Assembly (NCBI GenBank): GCA_016185125.1
Contig: JACPOC010000041.1
Location: 1-64,000 of the forward strand
Direction: 5' to 3'
Length of the DNA: 64,000 nucleotides
Source of the DNA: Bacteroidota bacterium
GTDB lineage: Bacteria > Bacteroidota > Bacteroidia > B-17B0 > Aurantibacillaceae
Under the pieces are notes generated by a model. That model did no database searches and was not told the DNA's origin. It saw nothing but the letters and a program-made list of their open reading frames with translations. Positions 1 to 9,476 of the stretch are shown one piece after another (position 1 is the stretch's first letter; every line of letters begins with the position of its first letter). The translations under genes and the position numbers were made by a program.

Positions 1-1
1 A

Positions 2-130
2 ACAATAACTTTTTGCACTTACAAAAAAAATAGCTTGGGGCACGGACGAAGTTATAAAATGTACTCTTTAATTAAATCAAATAAGCTGTTAAATAAACCT
101 ATTACAATTATAAGAAAAAATGAATATTAA
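2..130 (+). CDS. Possible 3' end of a gene entering from upstream
   Basis: Frame 2 is the only frame open at the left edge of the window. It reads 42 codons and stops with TAA at 128-130. The translated tail is basic (it ends ITIIRKNEY) and could be the C-terminus of a protein that begins outside the window. The stop overlaps the ATG of the next small ORF by 11 bases, an arrangement common in operons. The fragment is too short to name, and an open frame of this length could occur by chance in AT-rich DNA. Confidence 0.3.
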   Translation, partial: TITFCTYKKNSLGHGRSYKMYSLIKSNKLLNKPITIIRKNEY

Positions 131-209
131 AATTTTTGTTGTATTTGTTTTGGCTGCTAAAATAGCAACAGCTCAACTTGCTTTATCTTTTAATATTAAT
201 GTGTTTTGA
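120..209 (+). CDS. Tiny ORF with signal-peptide-like sequence, probably a gene remnant
   Basis: ATG at 120 opens a 29-residue ORF too short for the track. The peptide starts MNIKIFVVFVLAAKIATAQ, which looks like an intact Sec signal peptide: basic N-terminus, hydrophobic core and an A-x-A cleavage site followed by Gln, as in many secreted Bacteroidota proteins. Only ten residues follow before TGA. It may be a truncated secreted protein or the start of a gene lost by deletion. The next gene starts 10 bases after its stop. Confidence 0.35.
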   Translation: MNIKIFVVFVLAAKIATAQLALSFNINVF

Positions 210-219
210 AATTTTAAAA

Positions 220-693
220 ATGAAGAATAGTTTAAAGATAATTATAATACTATGTGTTTTTCTGCTTTCTGGCTGCGAAAGGCAACAGAATTGCAGAGGG
301 GTAAGAGGTGGTGTTAAATTTAACGAAAATATTATTGAAAGAATAAATGCCACCTATTGCATTTCCTCAGCTGCTATCAATACTCCGGTACTCATTCTCG
401 ATAGTATTGAATTGAAAAAATATTTCGCAACCGATACAAATTATTGTAAACAAAGAATAATTGAGTATGATTTTTCAAAATATTCATTATTAATTTTCGC
501 AACTCAAGGGAAACGCTGTGGTAATGGGGGTATAAGATTTGACTTAAAAGGGGATGGTAAAGATAATTACACTTTAAACATTTATAAATGCGGAAGACAA
601 CATTGCGCTATTGGACCACTTTCAAATGCTGACTATATTTTTAAAACTAAAAAACTCAGTAATAATAATTTAAAATTTAGAGTTTATGATTAA
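220..693 (+). CDS. Small putative lipoprotein, unknown function
   Basis: The track begins this ORF at a TTG (178), but the ATG at 220 gives a textbook lipoprotein signal, MKNSLKIIIILCVFLLSGC, with lipobox LSGC, so I choose 220 (157 residues). The mature part has several cysteines (ERQQNC, ATYC, NYCKQ, GKRCGN, YKCGRQHC), which may form disulfides in the periplasm or outside the cell. I recognise no family. It sits first in a run of three same-strand genes for exported proteins and probably shares their transcript. Function unknown; existence as a gene is likely. Confidence 0.6.
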   Translation: MKNSLKIIIILCVFLLSGCERQQNCRGVRGGVKFNENIIERINATYCISSAAINTPVLILDSIELKKYFATDTNYCKQRIIEYDFSKYSLLIFATQGKRCGNGGIRFDLKGDGKDNYTLNIYKCGRQHCAIGPLSNADYIFKTKKLSNNNLKFRVYD

Positions 694-725
694 GATATTT
701 ATCCTTTTACATTTAACTAAAGTGT

Positions 726-1199
726 ATGAAATATATAACTAAAATATTACTCATTTTATTAATAATAAATGCATGTCTTTTCCTGTCGTGTCGCAAAAAA
801 TGTTTTAAAAATTTTTATAATTATAATGCCCCATTAATACAAGAGATTGAGGTTGTTCTATCGAGTGCAAATAATCAAATTAGTTCTGGGGATAATTTTG
901 TTGAAATATATGTTGATTCAGTAAGTTATTATTCTAAGTATTCTGAACCAAAAGTAAATTTCAAACTAAATTCAGTTTTGATTTTTCAGCAATCTATTGA
1001 AAAAAACCGTAGACGCTATATTAACGGTTTTGAGTTTAACTTAACAGAAGATGCTCAAGATTATATATTCATAATAAATGTTTGTTCATATAAAGTACTG
1101 CGCAATAAAAAAAGCAGAGTGCCATTTGAAAGGAAATATATATTAACAAATAAGTTACGAAATAAACCAATAAAAACTACTGTAAATTATGATTATTAA
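726..1199 (+). CDS. Small putative lipoprotein, unknown function
   Basis: A 157-residue protein starting MKYITKILLILLIINACLFLSC. The hydrophobic stretch followed by LFLSC reads as a lipoprotein signal with Cys22 as the lipidated residue; an earlier Cys at 17 is a weaker alternative. The rest is polar and contains no motif I know. It starts 32 bases after the preceding lipoprotein gene, and its last bases overlap the start of the protease pseudogene by 11 bases, which suggests translational coupling and a common operon. Function unknown. Confidence 0.6.
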   Translation: MKYITKILLILLIINACLFLSCRKKCFKNFYNYNAPLIQEIEVVLSSANNQISSGDNFVEIYVDSVSYYSKYSEPKVNFKLNSVLIFQQSIEKNRRRYINGFEFNLTEDAQDYIFIINVCSYKVLRNKKSRVPFERKYILTNKLRNKPIKTTVNYDY

Positions 1200-2092
1200 A
1201 AAAATATTTATTTTAATTCATGGCTGTTTAATTCTCAATCATGTTTATCCACAACAATGTCCATCTTCATGTATTCAGCCGAATCTTTCATTAAGTTGTA
1301 ATAATAATATTTTTTGCGATCCTGCAACCTTGCCGCAGGACGTGTATGATAATAACTCCAGATCAGTCGTAAAAATTCTAAATTCTGATAACGAAGTAGG
1401 TACCGGAACACTATTACGCCAAGCGTTTTCTAATGGGGATGATAATCAACAACAAAATATAATAATTCCAGCAAGGCATGTTATTCATAGTGGCTCTTTA
1501 GGTTTGGAGCCATTAACAGATTTAAATCAAATGAAGTTCTATTTTAATTATTCAAATCCAGATTGTAATAATCCAAGAAAATGTATCGTACAAAAGTTGT
1601 AGATATGTATTAACAGGCGCAATTCTTATCGAGGAAAACTTACTTCATGATATAGCCATTTTAAAACTTAAACAACCTATTCCGCCGCATTTTAAGCCGT
1701 TTTATAGCGGTTGGACTGCTGTTCCACCGCTGTTTAGTGCAAATTCCTTCAATATCCACCATCCCGCTGGTGATATAAAAAAAATAAATAATACTTTTTC
1801 ACCTTTTATTCAAGAATTAATAATTCCTATACCACGTTATACTGTGCAATGGGTTAACGGCCTAACCCAACAAGGTTCATCAGGATCAGGATTGTATAAT
1901 ACAAATAAAAGATTATTTATATGGCATAGTGGCGCGCATCGCCAAGCAATTTTTTTCCTGAAACCATCTTTTTGCTTGCGTAAGATGCCTCCTTCTTCGG
2001 CATCACAATCTGAATATAAAATCATTAAGATTGCTACAAACCTTTGGTTGTTTGCAAGGAGGCTTTTTGCTGCCAAAATTTATAATATCTGA
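1189..2092 (+). pseudogene. Trypsin-like (S1) serine protease, frameshifted and truncated
   Basis: The gene starts with an export signal (MIIKKIFILIHGCLILNHVYPQQ). Frame 1 carries SVVKIL and IIPARHVIHSG, which supplies the catalytic His, then stops at 1602. Frame 2 continues without a break from about 1592: YVLTGAILIEENLLHDIAILKL supplies the catalytic Asp, NIHHPAGDIKK resembles lysyl-endopeptidase-like members, and QGSSGSGLYN supplies the Ser. One extra A in the run at 1592-1595 would join the frames. After about residue 250 the sequence stops looking like a protease: the C-terminal strands expected after the Ser are replaced by unrelated sequence reaching to the aroF stop. ORFs 1189-1602 and 1844-2092 of the track are pieces of this gene. 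A sequencing error could explain the frameshift but not the altered 3' end. Confidence 0.75.
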
Positions 2093-3081
2093 AGAACCGT
2101 ATTAATTTTTTTAATTAGTTCTTCCGATTCTAAAAAATTTAGAGTTTGTTGTCCGTCAGAAAAAGATTCTTCGGGCTTTTCGTGCACTTCGTAAATAACG
2201 CCGTCGCAACCGCTCATTAAGGAAGAAAGAGTGAGCTTAGGTACATAACTTCTAACTCCTACACCGTGCGAAGGATCTGCAATAACAGGCAAATGCGTTT
2301 TATCTTTTAAAACCTGCAAGGCGTTAATATCAAATGTGTTTCTGTAAGCGGTTTCAAAAGTACGAATGCCTCTTTCGCAAAGTAACAAACGTTCGTTTCC
2401 TTTACTGAAAATGTATTCGGCAGAAAATAAAAGTTCTTCAATAGTTCCGCTTAATCCGCGTTTAATCATTACCGGTTTATCTACTTCTCCCAAAGCATCG
2501 AGCAAATTAAAATTTTGCGAATTACGTGCGCCTACCTGAAATATATCTACGTAAGGAAGCATTTCTTTTATCTGAGATTCCTGCATTACTTCGGTAATTA
2601 TTTTAATGCCATAAGGTTTACAAATAGAGTACATCATTTTTAAACCCTCTATACCCGTGCCTCGAAAAGCATAAGGAGAGCTGCGCGGTTTATATACGCC
2701 GCCGCGCATTATCTTAATATTATTTTTATGAAGATGTTGGGCAACTTTTACAACCTGCTCTTCGCTTTCAATAGAGCAGGGGCCGGCCATTACTACGGGT
2801 GTCTTTCCGCCAATAATAATGCCATCGCCCAAATGAATTTTTGTGTATTCTGTTTTCCATTTACGGCTTACTAATTGATAGTTGTCAGAAACTATATGCA
2901 CATCTTTTACTCCGGCTAAATGGCCTAAGCTTCTGATATCAATTTCTTTTTTACCTATGCAAACCAGGTAACGGTCAAATTGTGTTTTTACTTCTGTTAC
3001 AGAAAATTTATTCTCTGCTAAAACTTTTTCTACTTTGGCATAATCTGCCTTGGTAATAGTATTATTTAATTGAATGATCAT
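2080..3081 (-). CDS. aroF: 3-deoxy-7-phosphoheptulonate (DAHP) synthase, type I-beta
   Basis: This enzyme condenses phosphoenolpyruvate and erythrose 4-phosphate to DAHP, the first shikimate step. Residues 1-75 form the ferredoxin-like regulatory domain seen in many type I-beta enzymes; the barrel follows with PVVMAGPCSIESEEQ at about 95, KPRSSPYAFRG near 133 and ADPSHGVG near 270. The length (333) fits this class. The start overlaps the end of trpA by 20 bases, and the gene is the last of the trp operon, so it would be expressed under tryptophan attenuation. In known enzymes the N-terminal domain mediates feedback by Phe or Tyr; the effector here cannot be read from the sequence. The C-terminus abuts the decayed protease on the other strand. 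Confidence 0.95.
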   Translation of the reverse strand: MIIQLNNTITKADYAKVEKVLAENKFSVTEVKTQFDRYLVCIGKKEIDIRSLGHLAGVKDVHIVSDNYQLVSRKWKTEYTKIHLGDGIIIGGKTPVVMAGPCSIESEEQVVKVAQHLHKNNIKIMRGGVYKPRSSPYAFRGTGIEGLKMMYSICKPYGIKIITEVMQESQIKEMLPYVDIFQVGARNSQNFNLLDALGEVDKPVMIKRGLSGTIEELLFSAEYIFSKGNERLLLCERGIRTFETAYRNTFDINALQVLKDKTHLPVIADPSHGVGVRSYVPKLTLSSLMSGCDGVIYEVHEKPEESFSDGQQTLNFLESEELIKKINTVLQIL

Positions 3082-3862
3082 AAATGCCGGTTTTAATTTC
3101 TTTAATAAATTCTATTGTTGTTTTTTCAATGTTTGTAGAGTTGCTGATTCTTCTGATGTACTCGGAGCCTATGATGGCACCGTTGGCCAAGGAACAGGCC
3201 TGATTAAATGTTTTTGCATTGTTTATTCCAAAGCCAATGAGTATTTTATTTTTCAATTTCAGTTTCGTAATCTCTTTAATGCTTTGCTCCGTAGCCTTCA
3301 TTGGATCTTGTGTTTTACCTGTGGTTGAATTGGAGGAAACCAGATACACAAAACCTTTACTGAGTTTATCTATTTGTACTATTCTTTTTTTATCGGTAAG
3401 CGGACTAATTAAAAATACAGCGTGAATATTGTATTTATCTGTAAACTGTTTATGGCTTTTTTCAAATTCGCCGAGTGGGAGGTCGGGCAATATAATACCG
3501 TCAATGCCGCAAACGTTACATTGTTTATAAAACTCTTCTATACCATATTGCAACACAGAATTTAAATATCCCATTAATATAACGGGCTTTTCGCTTATTT
3601 CTCTAAGATTTTTTAATTGTTCAAATAAGAGTTTTAATGTCATGCCGTTTTCTAAAGCAATGGTGCTGCTTTTTTGAATGGTTTCACCGTCGGCCAATGG
3701 GTCGGAGAAAGGAATGCCGACTTCTATCAAATCAACTTCCGCTTTATCTAAAGCCTTAATAACACTGAGTGTATCATTCAATTTAGGAAATCCGGCGGTG
3801 GTGTAAATGGAAACAATATTGCTTGCTTTAGTCTTAAAAAGTTTATCAATTCTGTTATGCAT
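3062..3862 (-). CDS. trpA: Tryptophan synthase alpha subunit
   Basis: Cleaves indole-3-glycerol phosphate to indole and glyceraldehyde 3-phosphate; indole is channelled to TrpB in the alpha2-beta2 complex. The 266-residue length is normal. [15 protein letters not shown] at about 44-58 contains the catalytic Glu and Asp, and the phosphate-binding end of the barrel is seen in GFGINNAKT and [12 protein letters not shown]. The start overlaps the trpB stop region by 8 bases and its own end overlaps the aroF start by 20, so translation of the three genes is probably coupled. Part of the trpEGDCFBA-aroF operon. Confidence 0.97.
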   Translation of the reverse strand: MHNRIDKLFKTKASNIVSIYTTAGFPKLNDTLSVIKALDKAEVDLIEVGIPFSDPLADGETIQKSSTIALENGMTLKLLFEQLKNLREISEKPVILMGYLNSVLQYGIEEFYKQCNVCGIDGIILPDLPLGEFEKSHKQFTDKYNIHAVFLISPLTDKKRIVQIDKLSKGFVYLVSSNSTTGKTQDPMKATEQSIKEITKLKLKNKILIGFGINNAKTFNQACSLANGAIIGSEYIRRISNSTNIEKTTIEFIKEIKTGIYDHSIK

Positions 3863-5060
3863 TTTCTTTTTTATTTAAATAATTAATAAAAGTATCAAGG
3901 TCTTTATCGCCACGGCCGGAAAGATTTACTACTACCACATCATTGGATTTAAATTTTATTTTTTCCAACGCTGCTAAAGCATGCGCACTTTCTAAAGCAG
4001 GAATGATGCCTTCTTTTTTAGTGAGGTTCATACCTGCAATAAGAGCTTCTTCGTCTGTAGCGCTTAAATAACTTGCTTTTTTTGTTTCATGCAAAAACGA
4101 ATGCAAAGGACCAATGCCCGGATAATCAAGGCCTGCGGAAATACTGTGAGGCTCGGTGATTTGACCGTCGTTATTCTGTATCAAAAATGTTTTACTTCCA
4201 TGAATAATTCCCGGAGTTCCTATGTTTAATGTTGCAGCGGTGTAACCGGTGTCAATGCCTTTTCCTGCGGCTTCAACGCCTATTAATTTTGTTTTATCAC
4301 TATCAATAAAATGATAAAATGCCCCTGCGGCATTGCTTCCTCCTCCTACACAAGCTATCACGTAATCCGGAGAAGGTTCGCCGGTTATTGATTTAAGCTG
4401 CTGTTGTATTTCGGCACTGATAACGGATTGAAATTTGGTAACCAGATCGGGGTAGGGGTGAGGGCCAACAACAGATCCAATTAAGTAATAAGTATTTTCG
4501 GTATTGTTCATCCAGTCGCGTATGGCTTCATTGGTAGCGTCCTTTAAAGTTTGACTGCCCGATAAAACAGGAATTACGGTGGCGCCGAGCATTTTCATTC
4601 TACTAACGTTTGGCGCTTGTCGCTCCACATCTTTTTTGCCCATGTACACAAAACATTCTAACCCCATTAAGGCGCAAACAGTTGCTGTGGCCACACCATG
4701 CTGTCCCGCGCCGGTTTCGGCTATTATTCTTTTTTTGCCAAGATGTTTGGCTAATAACACCTGGCCTATTGCATTGTTTATTTTATGAGAACCCGTATGA
4801 TTAAGATCTTCACGTTTTAAAAATATCTGTGCTTTAAATTGCTCTGATAAATTAGCGGCGAAGTATAAAGGCGTTGGCCTTCCTACATAATTTTTTAAAA
4901 GCGATTCAAATTCTTTTCTGAAAGCTTTGCCGGCAATAATGGAATTATATTTTTTATTTAATTCATTAACATTATTATATAAAATTTCGGGAATATAGGA
5001 GCCCCCATAATTACCGTAATAGCCATCTTTATCTATATGATTATTTAACTTCTTTTTCAT
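3855..5060 (-). CDS. trpB: Tryptophan synthase beta subunit
   Basis: PLP enzyme that joins indole and serine to make tryptophan. I place the start at the internal Met ([16 protein letters not shown]) rather than the track start at 5090, because TrpB proteins begin close to the DGYYGNYGG segment. This gives 401 residues, the usual size for TrpB1. [10 protein letters not shown] contains the PLP-binding Lys, ETGAGQHG and GCVxGGSN-like VGGGSNAAG bind substrate and cofactor phosphate. With this start the gene overlaps trpF by 20 bases and trpA by 8. It pairs with the adjacent trpA product. Confidence 0.96.
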   Translation of the reverse strand: MKKKLNNHIDKDGYYGNYGGSYIPEILYNNVNELNKKYNSIIAGKAFRKEFESLLKNYVGRPTPLYFAANLSEQFKAQIFLKREDLNHTGSHKINNAIGQVLLAKHLGKKRIIAETGAGQHGVATATVCALMGLECFVYMGKKDVERQAPNVSRMKMLGATVIPVLSGSQTLKDATNEAIRDWMNNTENTYYLIGSVVGPHPYPDLVTKFQSVISAEIQQQLKSITGEPSPDYVIACVGGGSNAAGAFYHFIDSDKTKLIGVEAAGKGIDTGYTAATLNIGTPGIIHGSKTFLIQNNDGQITEPHSISAGLDYPGIGPLHSFLHETKKASYLSATDEEALIAGMNLTKKEGIIPALESAHALAALEKIKFKSNDVVVVNLSGRGDKDLDTFINYLNKKENA

Positions 5061-5670
5061 TCTGTAATTGATTGATAAATTGTTTAACAAGTTCTGTGTT
5101 TTTCAATCCCGGTTCACTTTCAAATCTTGAGTTAATGTCAATGCCAAAGAGGGAAGGAATGTTGAGGTTTTTAATTTCATTGGCATCCTCTAAAGAAATT
5201 CCTCCGCTTAAAAAGAAAGGCTTTTTTAGGTTGTAAGTGTTTAAAATTCGCCAATCGAATTTTTTTCCGGAGCCTCCGTGTGTTGCGGTTTTAGTGTCGA
5301 ATAAAAAGTAGTCAACGCTGTCTGAATATTTTTGAAGAAGAGAAAGGTCTAACGTGTTTAATACAGGGAATGCCTTAATAACTTGAATTTGCTTTTTTAA
5401 AGTGTTACAAAATTCAGGACTTTCATTGCCGTGTAATTGAACAAGGTTTAGCTGATACATTTTTATTTTATTTAAAATATCATCCAAAGAAGCATCTACA
5501 AACACGCCCACTTTTTTAGCTGTATTAATGTTTTTAATTTCAGGAAATAAATTATCACCGACGTATCTTGGCGAAGACTCATGGAAAATCAATCCCACGT
5601 AATCTGCACCAAGCGATATGATGCTTTGGAGGTTGTTGTAATATTTTAAACCACACACTTTAATTTTCAT
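5041..5670 (-). CDS. trpF: Phosphoribosylanthranilate isomerase
   Basis: Isomerises phosphoribosylanthranilate to CdRP, third step of the tryptophan branch. The track start at 5679 adds MFL; the Met at 5670 ([11 protein letters not shown]) gives the conserved family N-terminus, whose Cys is the usual general base, so I prefer it (209 residues). [16 protein letters not shown] and [13 protein letters not shown] are typical of the barrel; GIDINSRFE supplies the C-terminal phosphate region. It is a stand-alone protein here, not fused to TrpC as in enterobacteria. It overlaps trpC by 11 bases (20 with the upstream start) and trpB by 20. Confidence 0.94.
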   Translation of the reverse strand: MKIKVCGLKYYNNLQSIISLGADYVGLIFHESSPRYVGDNLFPEIKNINTAKKVGVFVDASLDDILNKIKMYQLNLVQLHGNESPEFCNTLKKQIQVIKAFPVLNTLDLSLLQKYSDSVDYFLFDTKTATHGGSGKKFDWRILNTYNLKKPFFLSGGISLEDANEIKNLNIPSLFGIDINSRFESEPGLKNTELVKQFINQLQNEKEVK

Positions 5671-6478
5671 TAAGAACAACTTTTTGCACTTGTTTTTCGA
5701 TGAGATCGTTAATAAATTGCTTGCACACTAAATGCGGTTCGGCGTGCTTCATAAAGTTAGAGCCAATTAAAAAGCCTTGATACCCAAATTGTTTTAGGTA
5801 GATAATGTGTTCAGGCGTTTGAATTCCGCTTTCTGAAATGCGTATAATGTTTTGGGGAAGTGATTCGCTTATTTTAGCGGAATGTTCAATGTTAATTTTC
5901 ATTGTATTTAAATCGCGGTTATTAACCCCAATTACATCTACTTTATCGTATATTTTTTCCAGTTCAGAGGCATCATGAATTTCAAGAATCACTTCCATTT
6001 CTAATGAATGCGCCAGGTCGGTAAATTCTTTAATGCTTTCTTTCGAAAGAACTGCTGCGATTAATAAAACAACATCCGCACCAATAGATTTCGCTTCAAT
6101 GATCTGATAAGCATCTATTGTAAAATCTTTTCGAAGAATTGGGCAGAAATTGTATTTCCTTGCTGTAGTAAGATCGGTATTGCTTCCCCCAAAAAAATCT
6201 TTATCTGTTAAAACTGATAGGGCACTAGCGCCTGCCTGCATATAGCCTATTGAAATTTTTTCAACGTTCGCATATTTGTTAATGTCGCCAATAGAAGGAG
6301 ATTTCTTTTTTATCTCTGCTATAATTCCGTTTTTATCCGTACGCAATAAGTATTTTTTTAATGAAACCGCTTTTGACTTATAGTATAAAGAACTTTCCAG
6401 GAGCTGTAACGGGTATAAACTTTTGTTTTTTTCAACCTCTGTTTTTTTGTGGTTGATAATGTCTGTTAAAGTAATCAT
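5660..6478 (-). CDS. trpC: Indole-3-glycerol phosphate synthase
   Basis: Converts CdRP to indole-3-glycerol phosphate with loss of CO2 and water. 272 residues, a typical monofunctional TrpC. IIAEIKKKSPSIG carries the catalytic Glu and Lys pair, ILRKDFTIDAYQI the second conserved Lys-Asp strand, EVILEIHD, GVNNRDLNTM and RISESGIQTPE follow in the expected order along the (beta-alpha)8 barrel. Only one base separates the trpD stop from the trpC start. Middle gene of the trp operon. Confidence 0.96.
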   Translation of the reverse strand: MITLTDIINHKKTEVEKNKSLYPLQLLESSLYYKSKAVSLKKYLLRTDKNGIIAEIKKKSPSIGDINKYANVEKISIGYMQAGASALSVLTDKDFFGGSNTDLTTARKYNFCPILRKDFTIDAYQIIEAKSIGADVVLLIAAVLSKESIKEFTDLAHSLEMEVILEIHDASELEKIYDKVDVIGVNNRDLNTMKINIEHSAKISESLPQNIIRISESGIQTPEHIIYLKQFGYQGFLIGSNFMKHAEPHLVCKQFINDLIEKQVQKVVLNEN

Positions 6479-6479
6479 A

Positions 6480-7466
6480 TTAATTGTTTATTAATTTTTT
6501 TAAAAGTTCAAAAGCTTTTTTAGATTCGATGGCCTCCTTACAATAATTTATAGCTTCCTGCAAATTAACTTCAGGTTTATGGCACAAATAGGCGAGCGCG
6601 CTGTTGATAACCACTACATTTTTTTGTTCGCGCGTGCATTCATTTTTTAAAACGGAAATAAACATATCTCCGGCCTCGGCAATTGTGTTTCCTGAGGCGA
6701 TGGATGCTCCTTTTATTGTTTTAAAGCCAAGTTCTTCGGGTTGTATTAATTGTTCTTTTTTGTTGCTGTATAATTTAAAGGGAGAAGTTAAGCTTACTTC
6801 GTCATAACCTTCGGTGGAGTGAACGATGGTGTAATTTAATTTTTCTTTCTGTAAATGATAATTATACAAACGTGCGGTTTCTAAATTAAATACACCCACA
6901 TATCTGCCTGAAATATTTGCCGGGTTAACCAATGGTCCCATAATATTAAAGAAAGTTCTTACGCCCATTTCTTTTCTAATGGCGGTAACTTTTTTTAAGG
7001 CTGGATGAAAAAGTGGGGCATGCATAAAACAAAAATTATAATTATTAAGATCAGCATTTAGTTCGGCGCTGGTAGTTTTAAATTGATAACCCAAATGTTT
7101 TAAAACATCGGAAGAGCCGGATACAGAACTTGATGCATAATTGCCGTGTTTAGCAATTGGAATTCCTGCCGCCGCAAGCACCAATGCTGAGAGGGTGGAA
7201 ATATTAAACGTATTTTTACCATCTCCTCCGGTGCCGCAAACATCAATGCCTTGTTTATCGAGTTTAACAGGAATACTAAGATCAAGCAAAGCATTTTTAA
7301 ATCCTGAAAGTTCTTCGTTGGTTATTGGCCGTGAAATATAAAAAGCCAAAGCCGCTGAAATCTGTGTGGCATTCAGTTTTTCTTCTGAAATATCTGTTAT
7401 AAGATCATAACTTTCTTTTTCGTCGAGCGAAAACCCTAATGAGAGTTTTTCTAATTTGTTTTTCAT
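6480..7466 (-). CDS. trpD: Anthranilate phosphoribosyltransferase
   Basis: Transfers phosphoribose from PRPP to anthranilate. 328 residues, the normal length for the separate enzyme (no TrpG fusion). The PRPP and Mg-binding glycine-rich loop GTGGDGKNTFNIST lies at about 79-92; AKHGNYASSSVSGSSDVL and the MHAPLFHPALKKV segment are further family signatures. The N-terminal helical bundle (residues 1-70) is intact. Ten bases separate it from trpG upstream and one base from trpC downstream. Confidence 0.96.
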   Translation of the reverse strand: MKNKLEKLSLGFSLDEKESYDLITDISEEKLNATQISAALAFYISRPITNEELSGFKNALLDLSIPVKLDKQGIDVCGTGGDGKNTFNISTLSALVLAAAGIPIAKHGNYASSSVSGSSDVLKHLGYQFKTTSAELNADLNNYNFCFMHAPLFHPALKKVTAIRKEMGVRTFFNIMGPLVNPANISGRYVGVFNLETARLYNYHLQKEKLNYTIVHSTEGYDEVSLTSPFKLYSNKKEQLIQPEELGFKTIKGASIASGNTIAEAGDMFISVLKNECTREQKNVVVINSALAYLCHKPEVNLQEAINYCKEAIESKKAFELLKKLINN

Positions 7467-7476
7467 GGTTATTATT

Positions 7477-8043
7477 CTAATTTTTTAACCAGTTTCTGAT
7501 CATCAATTCGCCGTATTCTGAAAGAATGGATTCAGGATGAAACTGCACCCCGCGAACATTTAGTGTTTCGTGCTTTAAAGCCATGATATTATTTTGCGCA
7601 TCTACAGCTGTTACAGATAAACAAGAAGGAAGGTTTTTATTATTAACGATCCACGAATGATAACGCCCCACGGTAATTTGATTTGGACAATCCTTAAAAA
7701 TATCCTGCTGCTGAATGATTTTAATGGGCGTTGCCTTTCCATGATACACTGTTTGGGGCTGCATTAAATTTCCTCCGAAAGCTTCTCCTATTGCTTGCAA
7801 TCCCAGGCAAACTCCGAAAATGGATTTTGTTTTAGAGTAAGTTTTGATCAGCTCCGGCATAATTCCCGCATCCTTTGGTACGCCCGGGCCCGGAGATAAA
7901 AGTATTTTATCGAATTGATCAACATCCGCCAAAGAGATCTTATCATTTCTATGAACTTCAATTTTAATATCGCTTACTTCTTCCACTAGCTGAACAAGGT
8001 TGTAAGTAAAACTATCGTAATTATCAAGCAGTAGCAGTTTCAT
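7477..8043 (-). CDS. trpG: Anthranilate synthase glutamine amidotransferase subunit
   Basis: Class I glutamine amidotransferase that hydrolyses glutamine and feeds ammonia to TrpE. The start MKLLLLDNYDSFTYN is the family N-terminus. LSPGPGVP, the nucleophile elbow GVCLGLQAIGEAFGG (Cys about 79) and the His-Glu pair in VQFHPESILSEYG complete the triad. 188 residues. It overlaps trpE by 20 bases, which fits stoichiometric, coupled synthesis of the two subunits. The same protein could also serve p-aminobenzoate synthase if the genome has no separate pabA; this cannot be judged here. Confidence 0.96.
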   Translation of the reverse strand: MKLLLLDNYDSFTYNLVQLVEEVSDIKIEVHRNDKISLADVDQFDKILLSPGPGVPKDAGIMPELIKTYSKTKSIFGVCLGLQAIGEAFGGNLMQPQTVYHGKATPIKIIQQQDIFKDCPNQITVGRYHSWIVNNKNLPSCLSVTAVDAQNNIMALKHETLNVRGVQFHPESILSEYGELMIRNWLKN

Positions 8044-9463
8044 GTTGCTTTAATTTTTGGTTGTTATTTATTTGTTTGGCTTGCTCAATCGCTTTTTGCA
8101 GAACACTTATTTTATGATGCACTTCATTATTCTCACTTTCTTCACTCGAAGAAATAACCACACCGGCACCGGCTTGATAATACAAAGTATAATCTTTACT
8201 TAAGAAGGTACGGATCATAATAGCGTGATTGAGTTGATCATCGTGAGAAATAAAACCAATACATCCTCCGTAAAATTCGCGCGAACAATTTTCGTAACCA
8301 TCTATTAATTGCATAGCTCTGTGTTTTGGCGCGCCCGATAAAGTTCCCGCAGGAAAGGTTCCGGTTAAAATATCAAAAGGGTGAATGCCTTTTCTCAGTT
8401 GGCCTTTTACTTTACTTACTAAATGTATAACGTGCGAGTAAAATTGTGTCTGTTTTAAAAAAGCAAGTTTCACTTGTTTACAATATTTGTTCAAATCGTT
8501 TCGCGCAAGGTCAACCAGCATCATGTGTTCGGCCTGTTCTTTTTCATCAGCTAATAATTCGTTTGCGCGCAATTCATCTTCATGATCGTTGCCTGTTCTT
8601 TTATAAGTGCCGGCAATGGGATGAATTTCGGCTACATTTTTATTTACTACTAATTGCGCTTCGGGTGAAGAACCGAAAATTTTGTAGCTCCCGAGATCAA
8701 AATAAAATAAATAGGGGGAAGGATTTATGTTTCGTAAAGTTCGATACACATTAAATTCATCGCCTTTAAAATTCTGACTGAAACGTTTAGAAAGAACCAG
8801 TTGAAAAACATCGCCATTAGCACAGTTCTTTTTTGCTTTGGCTATCAAAACTTTAAATTCATCATCAGAATAATTTACAGTAACATTTTCTTCCGCCTCA
8901 AAGGAGTGATATTGCGTTTTGCCGTATTTAATGTACTGCTTTATGTCATCAATTTGCTCTTTACTTTGTGTTTCGTTTTCGGCGTGGCTGGCGATATATA
9001 AATTACAATTGTTATGGTCGAAAATTAAAATAAGACTGTAAACGGCATAAAATAATTCAGGAATATGTAATGTTTTGTTTTTCTTAAATTCAATATCTTC
9101 AAAATGCGGAATAGCATTGTAACCTGTGTAACCGAACAAGCCTGCGTAGCTGAATTTATAATCAAAGTTTTTAAACTCAAATTGCTTTTTAAAATCCTTA
9201 AGTTCATCTAAAATATTTAATTTATTGGTGAGAATATTTTCGGAGGAGCTTTGATTGTTAATTTTTTTGGTGAGAATATTATCCTGTAAAGTTATTTCTG
9301 CAATTGGATGAAGACCTATGTACGAAAAATGTCCTTCTTTTGAATTATAATCAGAACTTTCCAATAGCAAAGGCTTCAAATATTTATCTCTGAGTTTTAG
9401 ATACAGTGAAACCGGAGTTTCTGTATCAGCCATTATTTTTTCTACCTCGGTGTATAATTTCAT
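8024..9463 (-). CDS. trpE: Anthranilate synthase component I
   Basis: Makes anthranilate from chorismate and ammonia. The N-terminal LLLESSDYN with KEGHFSYIG contains the LLES element that binds tryptophan in feedback-inhibited TrpE, which argues for TrpE rather than PabB. The chorismate-binding C-terminal half shows FGSSPEAQLV, PIAGTYKR, DLARNDLNKYC, GTLSGAPKHRAMQLI and YQAGAGVV. 479 residues, usual size. It is the first structural gene, 14 bases downstream of the attenuator T-run, so both enzyme activity and transcription appear tied to tryptophan supply. Confidence 0.96.
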   Translation of the reverse strand: MKLYTEVEKIMADTETPVSLYLKLRDKYLKPLLLESSDYNSKEGHFSYIGLHPIAEITLQDNILTKKINNQSSSENILTNKLNILDELKDFKKQFEFKNFDYKFSYAGLFGYTGYNAIPHFEDIEFKKNKTLHIPELFYAVYSLILIFDHNNCNLYIASHAENETQSKEQIDDIKQYIKYGKTQYHSFEAEENVTVNYSDDEFKVLIAKAKKNCANGDVFQLVLSKRFSQNFKGDEFNVYRTLRNINPSPYLFYFDLGSYKIFGSSPEAQLVVNKNVAEIHPIAGTYKRTGNDHEDELRANELLADEKEQAEHMMLVDLARNDLNKYCKQVKLAFLKQTQFYSHVIHLVSKVKGQLRKGIHPFDILTGTFPAGTLSGAPKHRAMQLIDGYENCSREFYGGCIGFISHDDQLNHAIMIRTFLSKDYTLYYQAGAGVVISSSEESENNEVHHKISVLQKAIEQAKQINNNQKLKQHETATA

Positions 9464-9476
9464 TTTACTGTTGTTT

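Noticed and set aside
1837-2076. Minus-strand ORF of 79 residues
   Set aside because: It mirrors the protease remnant, whose plus strand carries the Ser motif; no recognisable protein on the minus strand.
7100-7341. ORFs overlapping trpD on both strands
   Set aside because: trpD is complete with its motifs; these frames have no family features.
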